Assembly (NCBI RefSeq): GCF_001637205.1
Contig: NZ_LVJH01000025.1
Span: 62,001 to 126,000 of the forward strand
Reading direction: 5' to 3'
Length of the DNA stretch: 64,000 nt
From: Paenibacillus glacialis
GTDB taxonomy: Bacteria > Bacillota > Bacilli > Paenibacillales > Paenibacillaceae
Shown here: in pieces, positions 1 through 8,585 of the stretch
Numbering within the stretch: the first letter of the stretch is position 1
How the letters are laid out: every line of letters begins with the position of its first letter
The notes under the pieces: model-generated
What the model was told of the DNA's origin: nothing
Databases searched by the model: none
Seen by the model: only the letters and a program-made list of their open reading frames with translations
Position numbers and translations under genes: made by a program

Positions 1-641
1 TGGAAAATAGTCCTAGCCCCATCATAGCCTGGTTCCTCCATTCCAATGCTATTGCCTCTTGCACCCACTAACCCGGATAGCACACCAAGCAGATATTGAA
101 TGCCTGCTCCAATTATAATTTGATTAGGCGAACAGTTTACCCCTCTCGAATCGTACAAATACTTAGCAATTTCAATACGTAGCTCATATTCTCCCTGAGG
201 ATCACCATAAGAGAACAACGCCGCTTGTTTCGGTTGTAAGCATTGATTGGATAACTTACGCCAGGTAGTAAGCGGAAAGTGTTCGACATCCACATCGCCA
301 TATAGAAAATCATATTGAACCATAGTACTGTTCTGCTTGCTTATTTCAAAGGGCTTTCTACTTCCTGAAAACGGCGCAGGCAGTTTTTCCAGTTCCAATT
401 CAATGACAAATACTCCGCTCCTCGGCCTGCTTTCAACATAGCCTTCGGCGATCAACTGTTGATAGGCTAATTCTATCGTATTACGGCTAATATGGAGATG
501 GGATGAAAGCGTACGAATGGAAGGCAATCGTGTCTTAGCGGCCAGCTTGCCTCGAATAATATCTTTTTTGATATGTTGATACAGCTGGGAATATAACGAT
601 TCTTCAGACTTTTTCTCCAGTACCAGCGTCATATCAATCAT
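1..641 (-). CDS. MocR/PdxR-type GntR regulator, C-terminus beyond window
   Basis: This gene runs off the left edge of the window; about 213 codons are visible. Residues 1-75 form a GntR winged helix (SLYSQLYQHIKKDIIRGKL, then SRNTIELAYQQLIAEGYVES). From about residue 110 the protein continues into a class I aminotransferase-like domain (YGDPQGEYELRIEIAKYL, then IIIGAGIQYLL), the MocR architecture. The start is ATG at 641 behind GAGGAGG. MocR proteins bind pyridoxal phosphate and usually control a neighbouring gene, so the divergent oxidoreductase at 927 is a possible target. The PLP lysine is outside the window and could not be checked. Confidence 0.9.
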   Translation of the reverse strand, partial: MIDMTLVLEKKSEESLYSQLYQHIKKDIIRGKLAAKTRLPSIRTLSSHLHISRNTIELAYQQLIAEGYVESRPRSGVFVIELELEKLPAPFSGSRKPFEISKQNSTMVQYDFLYGDVDVEHFPLTTWRKLSNQCLQPKQAALFSYGDPQGEYELRIEIAKYLYDSRGVNCSPNQIIIGAGIQYLLGVLSGLVGARGNSIGMEEPGYDGARTIF

Positions 642-926
642 GATAGCCCTCCTCATTGTCAAATCTGACCCCATAATATTATCAAGAGTTGTCTCTACCA
701 TCGGGGTCAATTGGCGATTACAATTATATCACTTCCATAGAAATGCTTGAATATGAATTTTCTCTCTTAAAGTAAAGGTAAGGAGAAGATGAAAATCGTT
801 TCGTCTGGATATGTGCGCATAAGGAGGAACAATATTGCTGACTATGTAGTATGAAATGCGGGACAGCAGAATATCGATTCGCAACGTCAGAAGAATGGAT
901 TACATATTATTTAGGAGCTGAATAAA
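642..926. other. Divergent intergenic region
   Basis: This gap lies between the MocR regulator and the monooxygenase. It must hold both promoters and a likely MocR operator. I see no clear promoter, hairpin or open reading frame. A stretch near 775-850 has an isolated ribosome-site-like AAGGAGG, but no credible gene follows it. Confidence 0.35.
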
Positions 927-1982
927 TTGGACATGAATCTAAGACACAATGAACGGCTTGAGAAACCAGAGATGCCAACTTCAACAAAGGAAAAGTTCAT
1001 TGAACATCCCGGTTTCCGTCGTATGTTTGCCCCCGATAAATTGACGATCGGTATATTCTTACCGCTAAAATTCTATGTAGGTCATATGGATGACCTACAT
1101 GGACAGGCTGACATCGTGGAGATGATCGATCAACTGAACTTCTCTGCTGTTTGGGTGCGAGATGTGCCACTGTTTGACCCCGACTTTGGGGATGCTGGAC
1201 AACTCTTCGACCCATTCACCTACTTGGCCTATCTTGCTGCAAGGACCAAAAACGTATCCTTAGTAACGGGCAGTGCAATTTTCACGCTTCGCCATCCCAT
1301 TGATTTGGCGAAATCGGCGTCATCGATTGACGTACTTTCTGGCGGGCGCCTTGTCATGGGCATCGCCTCAGGTGATCGGCCCGTAGAATTCCCGGCTTAT
1401 GGAATCGATACTGAGCATCGTGATGTACGCTTCCGGGAAACGATTGAATTCTTTCGCAACCTGATTCGACATCGCTCTCCATCCATTCAATCCTCTCTTG
1501 GAAATCTTGAAGGGCTAGAGTTGCTACCCAAGCCGACAACAGGAGATATCCCGCTCGTTGTGACAGGATCAAGCCGGCAAACCCTCGACTGGATTGCGAA
1601 GCATAGTGACGGTTGGCTCACTTATCCCGAGTCGACTGCAGACGGCTCCGGTCCTCGAAAGCTAGCGCAAAAGATAAGTGCTTGGCGTAAAAAAATACCC
1701 GGTGGGGTGTTCAAGCCACATATGACCAACGAGTGGATTGATCTTGTGGAAGATGTCAATTATCCTAGAACACCGCTCCGCGGTGGGTATGTTTTGCGTA
1801 CTGGACGAGCAGGTCTGATCCAGCTTTTGGAGGAGTGGCAAGCGGCTGGCGTCAATCATGCGGCGCTTGGGATCCAATTTGGGAACAGGCCCCCTGCGGA
1901 AGTGATTCAAGAGTTGGGGGAGGAAGTGCTGCCGCTCTTTCCTACACATACTGGACCAAATCCTCTGTTCTCCAGATGGTAG
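927..1982 (+). CDS. LLM-class flavin-dependent oxidoreductase (luciferase-like)
   Basis: The 351-residue product has the bacterial luciferase-like TIM-barrel fold: LTIGIFLPL at the N-terminus, VWVRDVPLFDPDF, FTYLAYLAARTKNVSLVTG, and DVLSGGRLVMGIASGDRP in the middle, a typical LLM segment. It matches the luciferase-type oxidoreductase subgroup (BA3436-like) and would use FMN or F420 to oxidise an unknown small molecule in the cytoplasm. The start is TTG at 927 with AGGAG nine bases upstream. The gene is divergent from the MocR regulator, which may control it. The substrate cannot be inferred. Confidence 0.88.
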   Translation: MDMNLRHNERLEKPEMPTSTKEKFIEHPGFRRMFAPDKLTIGIFLPLKFYVGHMDDLHGQADIVEMIDQLNFSAVWVRDVPLFDPDFGDAGQLFDPFTYLAYLAARTKNVSLVTGSAIFTLRHPIDLAKSASSIDVLSGGRLVMGIASGDRPVEFPAYGIDTEHRDVRFRETIEFFRNLIRHRSPSIQSSLGNLEGLELLPKPTTGDIPLVVTGSSRQTLDWIAKHSDGWLTYPESTADGSGPRKLAQKISAWRKKIPGGVFKPHMTNEWIDLVEDVNYPRTPLRGGYVLRTGRAGLIQLLEEWQAAGVNHAALGIQFGNRPPAEVIQELGEEVLPLFPTHTGPNPLFSRW

Positions 1983-2252
1983 ACAAGAAATTTCTCCATG
2001 CAATTCTCACTAGAGATAAGGAGCGACTTAATCCTTACCTGGAATAATTACAGGCTTATTATGAGCGTAGGAGTACGTCATTTAACCTACCTCTAACTTG
2101 CAGGAGAACATGCAGCAGCCGTTTTTACAGCATCCCTTGATGATCACTTTGTTGAGATGCTGTATGGAGGTACTGAACGTTCGCAGAAAAGGATTAGTGC
2201 CTCATGATTTGTATATTAGTGTGGAATAAAAATAGAGTAAGGGGAGTTTAAG

Positions 2253-2591
2253 ATGAGACGCAGCTGGGCTTTAGTGTTTATTGGAGCAATAATTGAAGTA
2301 TTATGGGTGATCGGTTTGAAACATTCTGATTCGTTGCTTCTATGGATAGGTACTATCGTAGGCATCGGTTTATCCTTTCTATTTGCCGTTCTGGCATGCC
2401 TTAAATTACCGGTGGGAACGGTCTATGCGGTCTTTACGGGCCTCGGAACAACAGGAACCGTTTTGGTAGAGATGTTTATATTTGGAGAGACTTTTCAAGC
2501 ACTGAAAATCGGTCTAGTTCTTTTATTATTAACAGGTGTGCTAGGACTTAAATTTGTCACTAAAGAGTCTCATGAAAAGGGAGTTGCATAA
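2253..2591 (+). CDS. ykkC: SMR-family exporter subunit YkkC
   Basis: This 112-residue, four-helix small multidrug resistance protein has the conserved membrane glutamate in GAIIEVLWVIGLKHSD and the PVGTVYAVFTGLGTTGTV loop, closely resembling Bacillus YkkC. The GLKHS motif is typical of the guanidinium-exporter (Gdx) branch. It is followed after two bases by a second SMR gene, and the pair should act as a heterodimer. A ribosome site AAGGGGAG precedes ATG 2253. I looked for a guanidine-I (ykkC) riboswitch in 2045-2250 and did not recognise one, so control may differ from the classic arrangement. Confidence 0.92.
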   Translation: MRRSWALVFIGAIIEVLWVIGLKHSDSLLLWIGTIVGIGLSFLFAVLACLKLPVGTVYAVFTGLGTTGTVLVEMFIFGETFQALKIGLVLLLLTGVLGLKFVTKESHEKGVA

Positions 2592-2593
2592 CA

Positions 2594-2908
2594 ATGGGCT
2601 GGTTTTTCCTTTTAACAGCGGGCTTGTCGGAGGTTGTTGGGGTTACAGGTATGAACCTCATCATTAAGAATAAGAATGCAAAGGCGTATATCGTATTTGC
2701 CATAGGGTTTATAATGAGTTTTCTACTCTTAAGTCAAGCTATGCTGACTCTGCCAATGGGGACTGCCTACGCAGTTTGGACAGGAATAGGTACAGTAGGG
2801 GGAGCGCTCGTTGGTATGCTCTTCTACGGGGAGTCCAAAGACTGGAACCGTATTATGTTTATAGCGATGGTATTGACCGCAGCTGTAGGCTTGAAAATGA
2901 TAGCCTAA
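2594..2908 (+). CDS. ykkD: SMR-family exporter subunit YkkD
   Basis: The second SMR subunit has 104 residues and four predicted helices, with LSEVVGVTGMNLI carrying the conserved glutamate and PMGTAYAVWTGIGTVGGAL, nearly the YkkD signature. It begins two bases after the ykkC stop, so the genes are translationally linked. The two subunits are expected to insert in opposite orientations and export guanidinium or small cationic drugs against a proton gradient. A strong hairpin terminator follows at 2963. Confidence 0.92.
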   Translation: MGWFFLLTAGLSEVVGVTGMNLIIKNKNAKAYIVFAIGFIMSFLLLSQAMLTLPMGTAYAVWTGIGTVGGALVGMLFYGESKDWNRIMFIAMVLTAAVGLKMIA

Positions 2909-2962
2909 AGCGGGCGCGATATAAATGGAAGAAGGATGATATCCTTCTTCTCAGATTGTAGA

Positions 2963-2999
2963 GAAACCCACGTTTTTTTTCGAAACGTGGGTTTTCCCT
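2963..2999 (+). terminator. Rho-independent terminator after ykkCD
   Basis: A 13-base stem (GAAACCCACGTTT paired with AAACGTGGGTTTT) around a T-rich loop is followed by a T-rich run. A weaker hairpin, GAAGGATGATATCCTTC, sits just before it. Confidence 0.85.
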
Positions 3000-3270
3000 T
3001 TTGTTTTTTGGGGTTAGGAAGGTTAGGACCCGGAGGAATAGACCTTTAAGCCCTTCTTTCGAGATGGAAGATGATCTTTTTCATGTTCTGTACAGTTTGA
3101 TAGTTGGCTAATTGAGAAAATACAAAAAAGGGATCTATTCGACGTAATTGTCTAGCATCTACATTTCCGTAGAAAAGTAAGTTACAATAGATTCAAGAAA
3201 AGAAGAACGAGAAGAACGAAAGAAATGGAATTTATAACTCATGAATAAAAAACTATAGGGGTATAAGAAA
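3000..3270. other. Intergenic region upstream of GntR regulator
   Basis: No gene is visible here. It presumably contains the promoter of the GntR gene, but I could not find a convincing -35/-10 pair at normal spacing. Confidence 0.3.
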
Positions 3271-4011
3271 ATGATCAATAAACTTCATGAACTCAATAAA
3301 CAAAAAAAACCACTATTCGTTATTGTGTATGATCAATTGTATAAATTAATCATGGATGGAGCATTCCCTCCCGACAGCCAACTTCCAACAGAACCCGAAT
3401 TGGCCAAAAAATTTGGTGTAAGCAGAATGACATTGAGACATGCTTTGGCACTTTTGCAGGAGGATGGGTTGGTTAAAAATATCCATGGAAAAGGAAATTT
3501 CATTACAAAATTTCATCATAATGAAAGTATGGATGGCTTGGAGAAGTTGGGGAACCCCTTATATAAATGCCATACGGGGAACATAGATGATATCGAACTT
3601 AATTTCCGAATTGACCTATTAACGGACTATGCCATGCAAGTACTAAATCAAGAAATGAGTGCAGTTGTTGCATTGGAACGCTGGTATAAGAGTAACGATA
3701 AGATTGTAGCTTTTGCTTTTACGATGATGCCAATAGAAGCCGTCTCCAAATTAAATCTTAACTTACAAAACGATAAGCAAATATTAGAAATGTTGGAAGA
3801 AAAGGTGTATGACCTAGCTAATTCTTCTACCATTGAAATTAAACGTTCTGATTCCGTCAATACTCCGTCATTGAAATACCAACTTTCCCACGGAGAGGAA
3901 TGTGATTTGATACTAGAAAGTGTATATATCAGCGATAAATACCCTGTTGTTTATAATAAATACTATATACCCATAGAATTTAGTCAAATTAGAATTAAAA
4001 CATCTAAATAA
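3271..4011 (+). CDS. GntR-family (HutC subfamily) transcriptional regulator
   Basis: The 246-residue protein has an N-terminal GntR winged helix (PLFVIVYDQLYKLIMDGAF, LPTEPELAKKFGVSRMTLR, KNIHGKGNFI; about residues 14-85). A UTRA-like ligand domain of the HutC type follows (residues 95-240). It lies upstream of, and in the same direction as, an MFS pump but is separated from it by a terminator, suggesting a separately transcribed regulator of the pump. The effector is unknown. The pump promoter at 4144-4176 has a symmetrical motif that could be its operator. Confidence 0.9.
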   Translation: MINKLHELNKQKKPLFVIVYDQLYKLIMDGAFPPDSQLPTEPELAKKFGVSRMTLRHALALLQEDGLVKNIHGKGNFITKFHHNESMDGLEKLGNPLYKCHTGNIDDIELNFRIDLLTDYAMQVLNQEMSAVVALERWYKSNDKIVAFAFTMMPIEAVSKLNLNLQNDKQILEMLEEKVYDLANSSTIEIKRSDSVNTPSLKYQLSHGEECDLILESVYISDKYPVVYNKYYIPIEFSQIRIKTSK

Positions 4012-4038
4012 CCGAATAAACAATTCATTAATTTGGAG

Positions 4039-4071
4039 GCGATGTATTTCTTATGAATACATCGCTTTTTT
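4039..4071 (+). terminator. Terminator after GntR regulator
   Basis: GCGATGTATT pairs perfectly with AATACATCGC around a short loop, followed by six T residues. Confidence 0.9.
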
Positions 4072-4143
4072 GTAATAAAAAATACAAATTCTGAAAGGTT
4101 GTCAGTGAGATAAAGGTGTGGTAATATTCTCATTGTTAAAGAA

Positions 4144-4176
4144 TGTACAAGTTGTTAGACAACTATATAATGTTGT
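4144..4176 (+). promoter_or_regulatory. Promoter with overlapping dyad operator for the MFS gene
   Basis: TGTACA (4144-4149) and TATAAT (4166-4171) are 16 bases apart. The spacer and -10 are overlaid by three alternating half-sites: GTTGT at 4151, ACAAC at 4159 and GTTGT at 4172. A repressor bound here would block polymerase, and the adjacent GntR protein is the natural candidate. This assignment is inference. Confidence 0.5.
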
Positions 4177-4305
4177 ATGATTCAAAGATTTATCATGCAT
4201 GACTATGAAATCGCAATCAAAGAGTAATTATTTTTGGGTTATTCATGGAAGCGCTACCTTGTTAAACATCATTAGAAGGAAACATCAAAGGAGAAGAATA
4301 TAGCT

Positions 4306-5694
4306 ATGTCAACCAGAACTGCAGATGTGTGCATGAAGAAAACTCAGGAATATAATATTAAGAAAGCAGTACCTATTACCTTGCTATTATTTCTATTATG
4401 TTTGATCATTGACAATTCGTTTAAGATTATTTCTGTTGATATGGCAAAGGATTTCCACATTTCGGCGACAACCGTTAGCTGGCAAGCAACCCTAGCTGGC
4501 CTTGTGGTTGGAATTGGGGCTGTGGTGTACGCAGCTTTGGCGGATTCCATTAGTATTAGAAAGCTTTTTATCGCTGGTATCATTTTAATATGTGTCGGTT
4601 CAGTCATGGGATATATTTTCCAACATTCGTTTTTACTCGTTGTTATCTCACGAATGATCCAAACGGCAGGTTTAGCATCAGCTGAAACACTATATGTTAT
4701 ATTTGTAACCAAACATTTGCCTGCAAATGAACAAAAGAAATTTTTAGGATTAAGTACAAGCAGTTTTGCTCTTTCACAGCTTATAGGTACATTAACTGGA
4801 GCTTACGTTTCTACGTATTTCCATTGGACATCTCTATTTTTAATTTCTTTAGTAACCCTTTTCACCCTTCCTTTTATTTTAAAATATCTTCCTAAGGAAG
4901 AAACGAAAAAACGTCATGTCGATGTATTAGGATTATTCCTAGTGGGAACCATTTCGGCAGCCCTGCTCCTGTATATTACTGATTTCAATTGGCTTTACCT
5001 GATCTTGTTTGTTGTTGCAGTTACATTATTCCTTGTTTATATTAGTAAAAACTCAAAAGCATTTATTGGCATATCATTCTTTAAAAATAAACAGTTTATC
5101 TCATTGCTTGGCGTTGCTTTTGTTATTTACTCTGTACAGTTAGCGTATATTTTCTTATTTCCATTCTTACTTGAAAAGATGTATGGTTTGAAGCTCGATA
5201 CCATTTCACTATTAATGATTCCAGGCTTTATAGCAGCTACGGTCGTCGGGGCTCTTTCCGGAAAAATTGCGAAGTTTCTGGGAAGCAAGCAATGTATTAC
5301 AATCGCGATGTCTTGTATTGTGGTCAGCTTACTATTAGGCGTATTCTTTATACAATCTTCTGTTGTTGTATTCGTGATCTCCATGGTGTTATTCTCTAGC
5401 TCATTTGCATTCATGTATGCACCAATCCTTGATTCTTGCATTCGTACGATTGAAAAAGAAAAAGCAGGAACAGCCGTCGGATTTTTTAATTTAACACTGA
5501 ATGTCGCGATGTCAATCGGAATTGCCTATACAGCAGCCATGATGGACCATTCCGCTATGCGAAAAAGCTTCCTAGGGATTACAAGCAATTCCGATGCTTC
5601 CATATATAGTAATATCCTATTCATTCTCGTACTCGTTACCCTTTTCAGTTTATCTCTGTACTGGGTATTCGTAGGACGAAAAGCAACTAAATAG
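4306..5694 (+). CDS. MFS drug efflux transporter, Tet(L)/DHA2-like
   Basis: The 462-residue polytopic membrane protein has about 12-14 hydrophobic helices. It shows the MFS motif A region as ALADSISIRKLFIAG after helix 2 and a Tet(K)/Tet(L)-like N-terminus (VDMAKDFHISATTVSWQATL). It probably exports a toxic compound by proton antiport; the substrate is unknown. An AAAGGAG ribosome site precedes ATG 4306. The gene is flanked by the GntR regulator upstream and its own terminator downstream, so it is likely a monocistronic, inducible pump. Confidence 0.9.
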   Translation: MSTRTADVCMKKTQEYNIKKAVPITLLLFLLCLIIDNSFKIISVDMAKDFHISATTVSWQATLAGLVVGIGAVVYAALADSISIRKLFIAGIILICVGSVMGYIFQHSFLLVVISRMIQTAGLASAETLYVIFVTKHLPANEQKKFLGLSTSSFALSQLIGTLTGAYVSTYFHWTSLFLISLVTLFTLPFILKYLPKEETKKRHVDVLGLFLVGTISAALLLYITDFNWLYLILFVVAVTLFLVYISKNSKAFIGISFFKNKQFISLLGVAFVIYSVQLAYIFLFPFLLEKMYGLKLDTISLLMIPGFIAATVVGALSGKIAKFLGSKQCITIAMSCIVVSLLLGVFFIQSSVVVFVISMVLFSSSFAFMYAPILDSCIRTIEKEKAGTAVGFFNLTLNVAMSIGIAYTAAMMDHSAMRKSFLGITSNSDASIYSNILFILVLVTLFSLSLYWVFVGRKATK

Positions 5695-5717
5695 ATTACG
5701 TTTTTAGTTCATAATTC

Positions 5718-5752
5718 GAACCCTAAGACCAAAAGTTTAGGGTTCTTTTTTA
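5718..5752 (+). terminator. Terminator after MFS transporter
   Basis: GAACCCTAA pairs with TTAGGGTTC around a ten-base loop, followed by T7. Confidence 0.88.
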
Positions 5753-5812
5753 AATTAAAATCCCTACAACCAACCACTCTAGGAGGAATATAATATAAAG
5801 AAGAGACTAACG

Positions 5813-6646
5813 TCATCGTACCTCTCCCGCATTTGCGTCTTGTTCGCCGGACACCATTGATAGAAATTCATTCAAACTGATTTGACGCATTTCATAATCC
5901 GCACCGATGCTCTTCAGCTCTGCCTCGATTTTCGCGGCCCCCAGATCAATCCCCTTATACACGAGCAAAGGCGCCTCCTCGACATAGGCTTTCGCTTGCG
6001 AATAATCACAGGAAAACGTTTTTTTGACGAACAACAGTGTTTTTATCTTATTGCTGCCTTCACCTGTAATAAGTACGTTGTAGTAACGATACTGTGCTTC
6101 TTCGTCTGTCTCCCACACCTCAGAACTGTGCGGCAATAAGACGCTATGTAGGAACTGGGCAAGATGGTCATAAGCAATGGAAAAATCCCATGTGCCCGTT
6201 CCGTGCTCCGCCGTATAAGTGGCGGTGTCCCCTCTGGATAGATCGATACAATAAGGGTCGCCTTCATCCGTAGCAATAACCAGATAGTTGCTCGGCCAAT
6301 CCGAAATGGCTTCATTCGTAACGGGATTATAGTCATAACCCCATTGACCTTGCGGCAAGTCTTTAGCACCGTAAATATTAAGATTGATATATTCGTCTGT
6401 GCTCCATGTAACCGATTCAGGAACATAATGCTTCAAGAAGTACAAATATTCATCGGGCAGACGCCATTTGTCAGATACGATACGTATAGCTTGCTCTTCT
6501 GCTTCAGTGAAAAAATGCATGGGGTACTTGGCATAAAATTCGGGATCTTGTTCCCACATCCCCTCCAAAGCTGCTTGCATCTTCTCGATAACCGCATCCA
6601 ATTTCTTATCATGATTCTCCAAAGTTATCTCCTTCTTGTAAATCAT
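5813..6646 (-). CDS. SMI1/KNR4 (SUKH) protein with L7/L12-like C-terminal domain
   Basis: The N-terminal two thirds resemble the SUKH fold (PDEYLYFLKHYVPESVTW, YLVIATDEGDPYCIDLS, DHLAQFLHSVL). The last 80 residues (VLITGEGSNKIKTLLFVKK, QAKAYVEEAPLLVYKGI) look like the ribosomal L7/L12 C-terminal fold. SUKH proteins are common immunity proteins against polymorphic toxins, but no toxin is present here, so the role is open. I chose ATG 6646, six bases after AAAGGG, over the upstream GTG. It overlaps the stop of the preceding SUKH-like gene, so the two form an operon. Confidence 0.82.
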   Translation of the reverse strand: MIYKKEITLENHDKKLDAVIEKMQAALEGMWEQDPEFYAKYPMHFFTEAEEQAIRIVSDKWRLPDEYLYFLKHYVPESVTWSTDEYINLNIYGAKDLPQGQWGYDYNPVTNEAISDWPSNYLVIATDEGDPYCIDLSRGDTATYTAEHGTGTWDFSIAYDHLAQFLHSVLLPHSSEVWETDEEAQYRYYNVLITGEGSNKIKTLLFVKKTFSCDYSQAKAYVEEAPLLVYKGIDLGAAKIEAELKSIGADYEMRQISLNEFLSMVSGEQDANAGEVR

Positions 6647-6987
6647 ATGCACCCTTTCGACAAGAGCCGAGGTAGCCAGAGCAATTGCGCCGTCTCTCTA
6701 TGCAACACCAGAAAGTCACCGTCCACCGTTGTGCCTATCGCGACGCACTGTCCGATCTGTTGCGCTGTAATCGGGCTGTCTTCATCATGCTCCCATAAAT
6801 CATACTCGGCAAAAGGCTTAAGCACCTCCATATCCGGTAATTGGACATTCATCCACCCTCTGTACGTCCCTTCCCCGAATTGCCCCAAAAACTGGAGGTA
6901 ACCCGGTGGAAAAAAAGCGGCGTCTTCCTTCGCAAGCGCTTGGCTTCGGTCATCGGACAGCGGCTTTGGCTGAGATACAATATACAT
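6643..6987 (-). CDS. SUKH-like protein, probably C-terminally truncated
   Basis: The 114-residue protein resembles the front half of a SMI1/KNR4 domain (FFPPGYLQFLGQFGEGTYRG, VAIGTTVDGDFLVLHRET). Family members usually run past 130 residues. This one stops abruptly just after WLPRL and overlaps the next gene by four bases, which suggests truncation or a deletion fusing two genes. Ribosome site GGAGGA precedes ATG 6987. Likely role, by family, is immunity or a scaffold; unproven here. Confidence 0.65.
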   Translation of the reverse strand: MYIVSQPKPLSDDRSQALAKEDAAFFPPGYLQFLGQFGEGTYRGWMNVQLPDMEVLKPFAEYDLWEHDEDSPITAQQIGQCVAIGTTVDGDFLVLHRETAQLLWLPRLLSKGCI

Positions 6988-7080
6988 GAATAATCCTCCC
7001 TTCTCTTGATTTAAGTCAATGAAACCGTCATAACCCTTCGATTACAATGAATTCATTACAGAACTCTAGGGGGTTATTTG

Positions 7081-7800
7081 ATGGCTACCACCAAAATACA
7101 ACAAACGGATCAGCGACAATCTGCGTTCATTGCGGGCATATCGCTGATCATCATGACACTTGCTGCATTTTTCTCTTATGGATTTGTCCATGCTAGCCTT
7201 GTGATACCAGGAGATGCCAACGCCACATTTCATAACATCAGGTCATCCAGCATGCTTTTCAATGCTGAAATCTTTGGTTGGGTCATCATCCTGATCTGTG
7301 ACATCGTGGTCGCCTGGGCTTTCTATATTTTCCTGAAGCCAGTGAATACAAGCCTTTCATTGCTCGGTGCGTGGTTCCGTCTTACCTATGGGGCTGTATT
7401 GGGCATAGCCATATTGAATTTAATATTCGGGCGGCTGCTCTCGAGTAGTACAGACGATTTAGGATTATTTACAACCGAACAACTTCAAGCCCTTATGATG
7501 CTATTTTTAAATGCATTCGAATTGATTTGGTCGATTGGTTTAATTATTTTCGGAGGGCATTTATTGATTGTGGGCTATGTGGCTATCACATCAGGCGGTA
7601 TACCGAAAATCATTAGTATCCTATTGTTGATTGCTGGTGTAGGCTATATGCTCATTCACCTATGTAACACGTTTCTTCCACAATACGATGGCATCACTAC
7701 TATACTTAAATATGTATTTACGGTGCCAATGATTGTGGGAGAATTGGGCTTTGGGTTATGGCTGTTGTTCAAAGGCGGGAAAAAACCTATACCGGCCTAA
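7081..7800 (+). CDS. DUF4386 family membrane protein
   Basis: The protein has about 240 residues and six hydrophobic helices, with the DUF4386 features: an N-terminal helix after a short charged leader, a GDANATFHNI loop, and a conserved central and C-terminal helix set. Function is unknown. I prefer ATG 7081 over TTG 7078 because AGGGGG is then seven bases away. It is convergent with a Crp/Fnr-type regulator, a pairing that is common for this family and suggests joint regulation. Confidence 0.85.
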   Translation: MATTKIQQTDQRQSAFIAGISLIIMTLAAFFSYGFVHASLVIPGDANATFHNIRSSSMLFNAEIFGWVIILICDIVVAWAFYIFLKPVNTSLSLLGAWFRLTYGAVLGIAILNLIFGRLLSSSTDDLGLFTTEQLQALMMLFLNAFELIWSIGLIIFGGHLLIVGYVAITSGGIPKIISILLLIAGVGYMLIHLCNTFLPQYDGITTILKYVFTVPMIVGELGFGLWLLFKGGKKPIPA

Positions 7801-7821
7801 CATCAGCCTTCATGATTGTCT

Positions 7822-8400
7822 TTATGGATGATGGACTCGCTTCTTGATTCTGCTTAATGACTCGGGGGTAATCCCGAGATAACTTGCCAATTGATATTGG
7901 GGCACGCGATCGATTAAATGAGGTCGGTTCAGTAATAGCGAATTGAAGCGTTCCTCAGGTGTAGAAGCAATAAAGGCAGCATATTCATCTTGTACTTGAC
8001 CAAAGTTCTCCTCGACCATCTTGCGTGTCATGGATTCCAATTGCAAGTATTTGCTGAACATGTCCTGTTCGGCATCAAGATCACCAACAACCACGATACA
8101 GTCTTCCAGACAAGCTAAAGCGTACGGGGATGACTTATCTTGTTTATGTTGATTGAAGATCGTAACGGCTTGCTCTTCTGTGTAGAAATTCGTTGTGACC
8201 TCTTTTCCCGCTTCATTGATCGAATACTGCCTTACGCATCCCTTCAACACGAAATAACATTTCGTAGGAACATCTCCTTGTCTAAGGAGAACTGTTCCTT
8301 TTTTATTTTCCTCAATAAGGATATCATCAACGATCGCCTGTTGTTCTTCTTCGTTAAGGGATGTAAATTTAGTCATGTATTTGAACAATATTTCTTTCAT
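7822..8400 (-). CDS. Crp/Fnr-family transcriptional regulator
   Basis: The 192-residue protein has a cyclic-nucleotide-binding-like beta roll (KGTVLLRQGDVPTKCYFVLKG is the core; residues 30-110) and a C-terminal winged helix (YQLASYLGITPESLSRIKK, residues 167-187). There are no Fnr-type cysteines, so it probably senses a small ligand rather than oxygen. It is convergent with the DUF4386 gene. The start at 8400 has AGGAAGATGAA upstream. Confidence 0.88.
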   Translation of the reverse strand: MKEILFKYMTKFTSLNEEEQQAIVDDILIEENKKGTVLLRQGDVPTKCYFVLKGCVRQYSINEAGKEVTTNFYTEEQAVTIFNQHKQDKSSPYALACLEDCIVVVGDLDAEQDMFSKYLQLESMTRKMVEENFGQVQDEYAAFIASTPEERFNSLLLNRPHLIDRVPQYQLASYLGITPESLSRIKKRVHHP

Positions 8401-8449
8401 TTCATCTTCCTTTCACTTCGTAGATAAAGTCATCTACCCTCTAATTTAC

Positions 8450-8476
8450 CACTATTTGTAATACGGTTCAGCTTAA
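8450..8476 (-). repeat. rlmH-3'-end-like att repeat 1 (partial, leftmost)
   Basis: The plus strand reads CTATTTGTAATACGGTTCAG, one base different from repeat 8 over this stretch. The TTTCGCC and GGCGAAA arms are absent, so this is either a decayed site or the far chromosomal boundary of the array. Confidence 0.55.
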
Positions 8477-8585
8477 ACTCCTTGCTGCTTCATGAGTTTC
8501 ATGATGACCTAGCGGGATCAGACGGGCGATCTTAAGTTTTACAGTCTACAGTGGGAGGGGCTTTGTACTCTTTCATCTTGGAATA

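Noticed and set aside
2045-2250. Possible guanidine-I (ykkC) riboswitch ahead of ykkCD
   Set aside because: The genes suggest one, but I could not find the conserved core elements of the class in this stretch.
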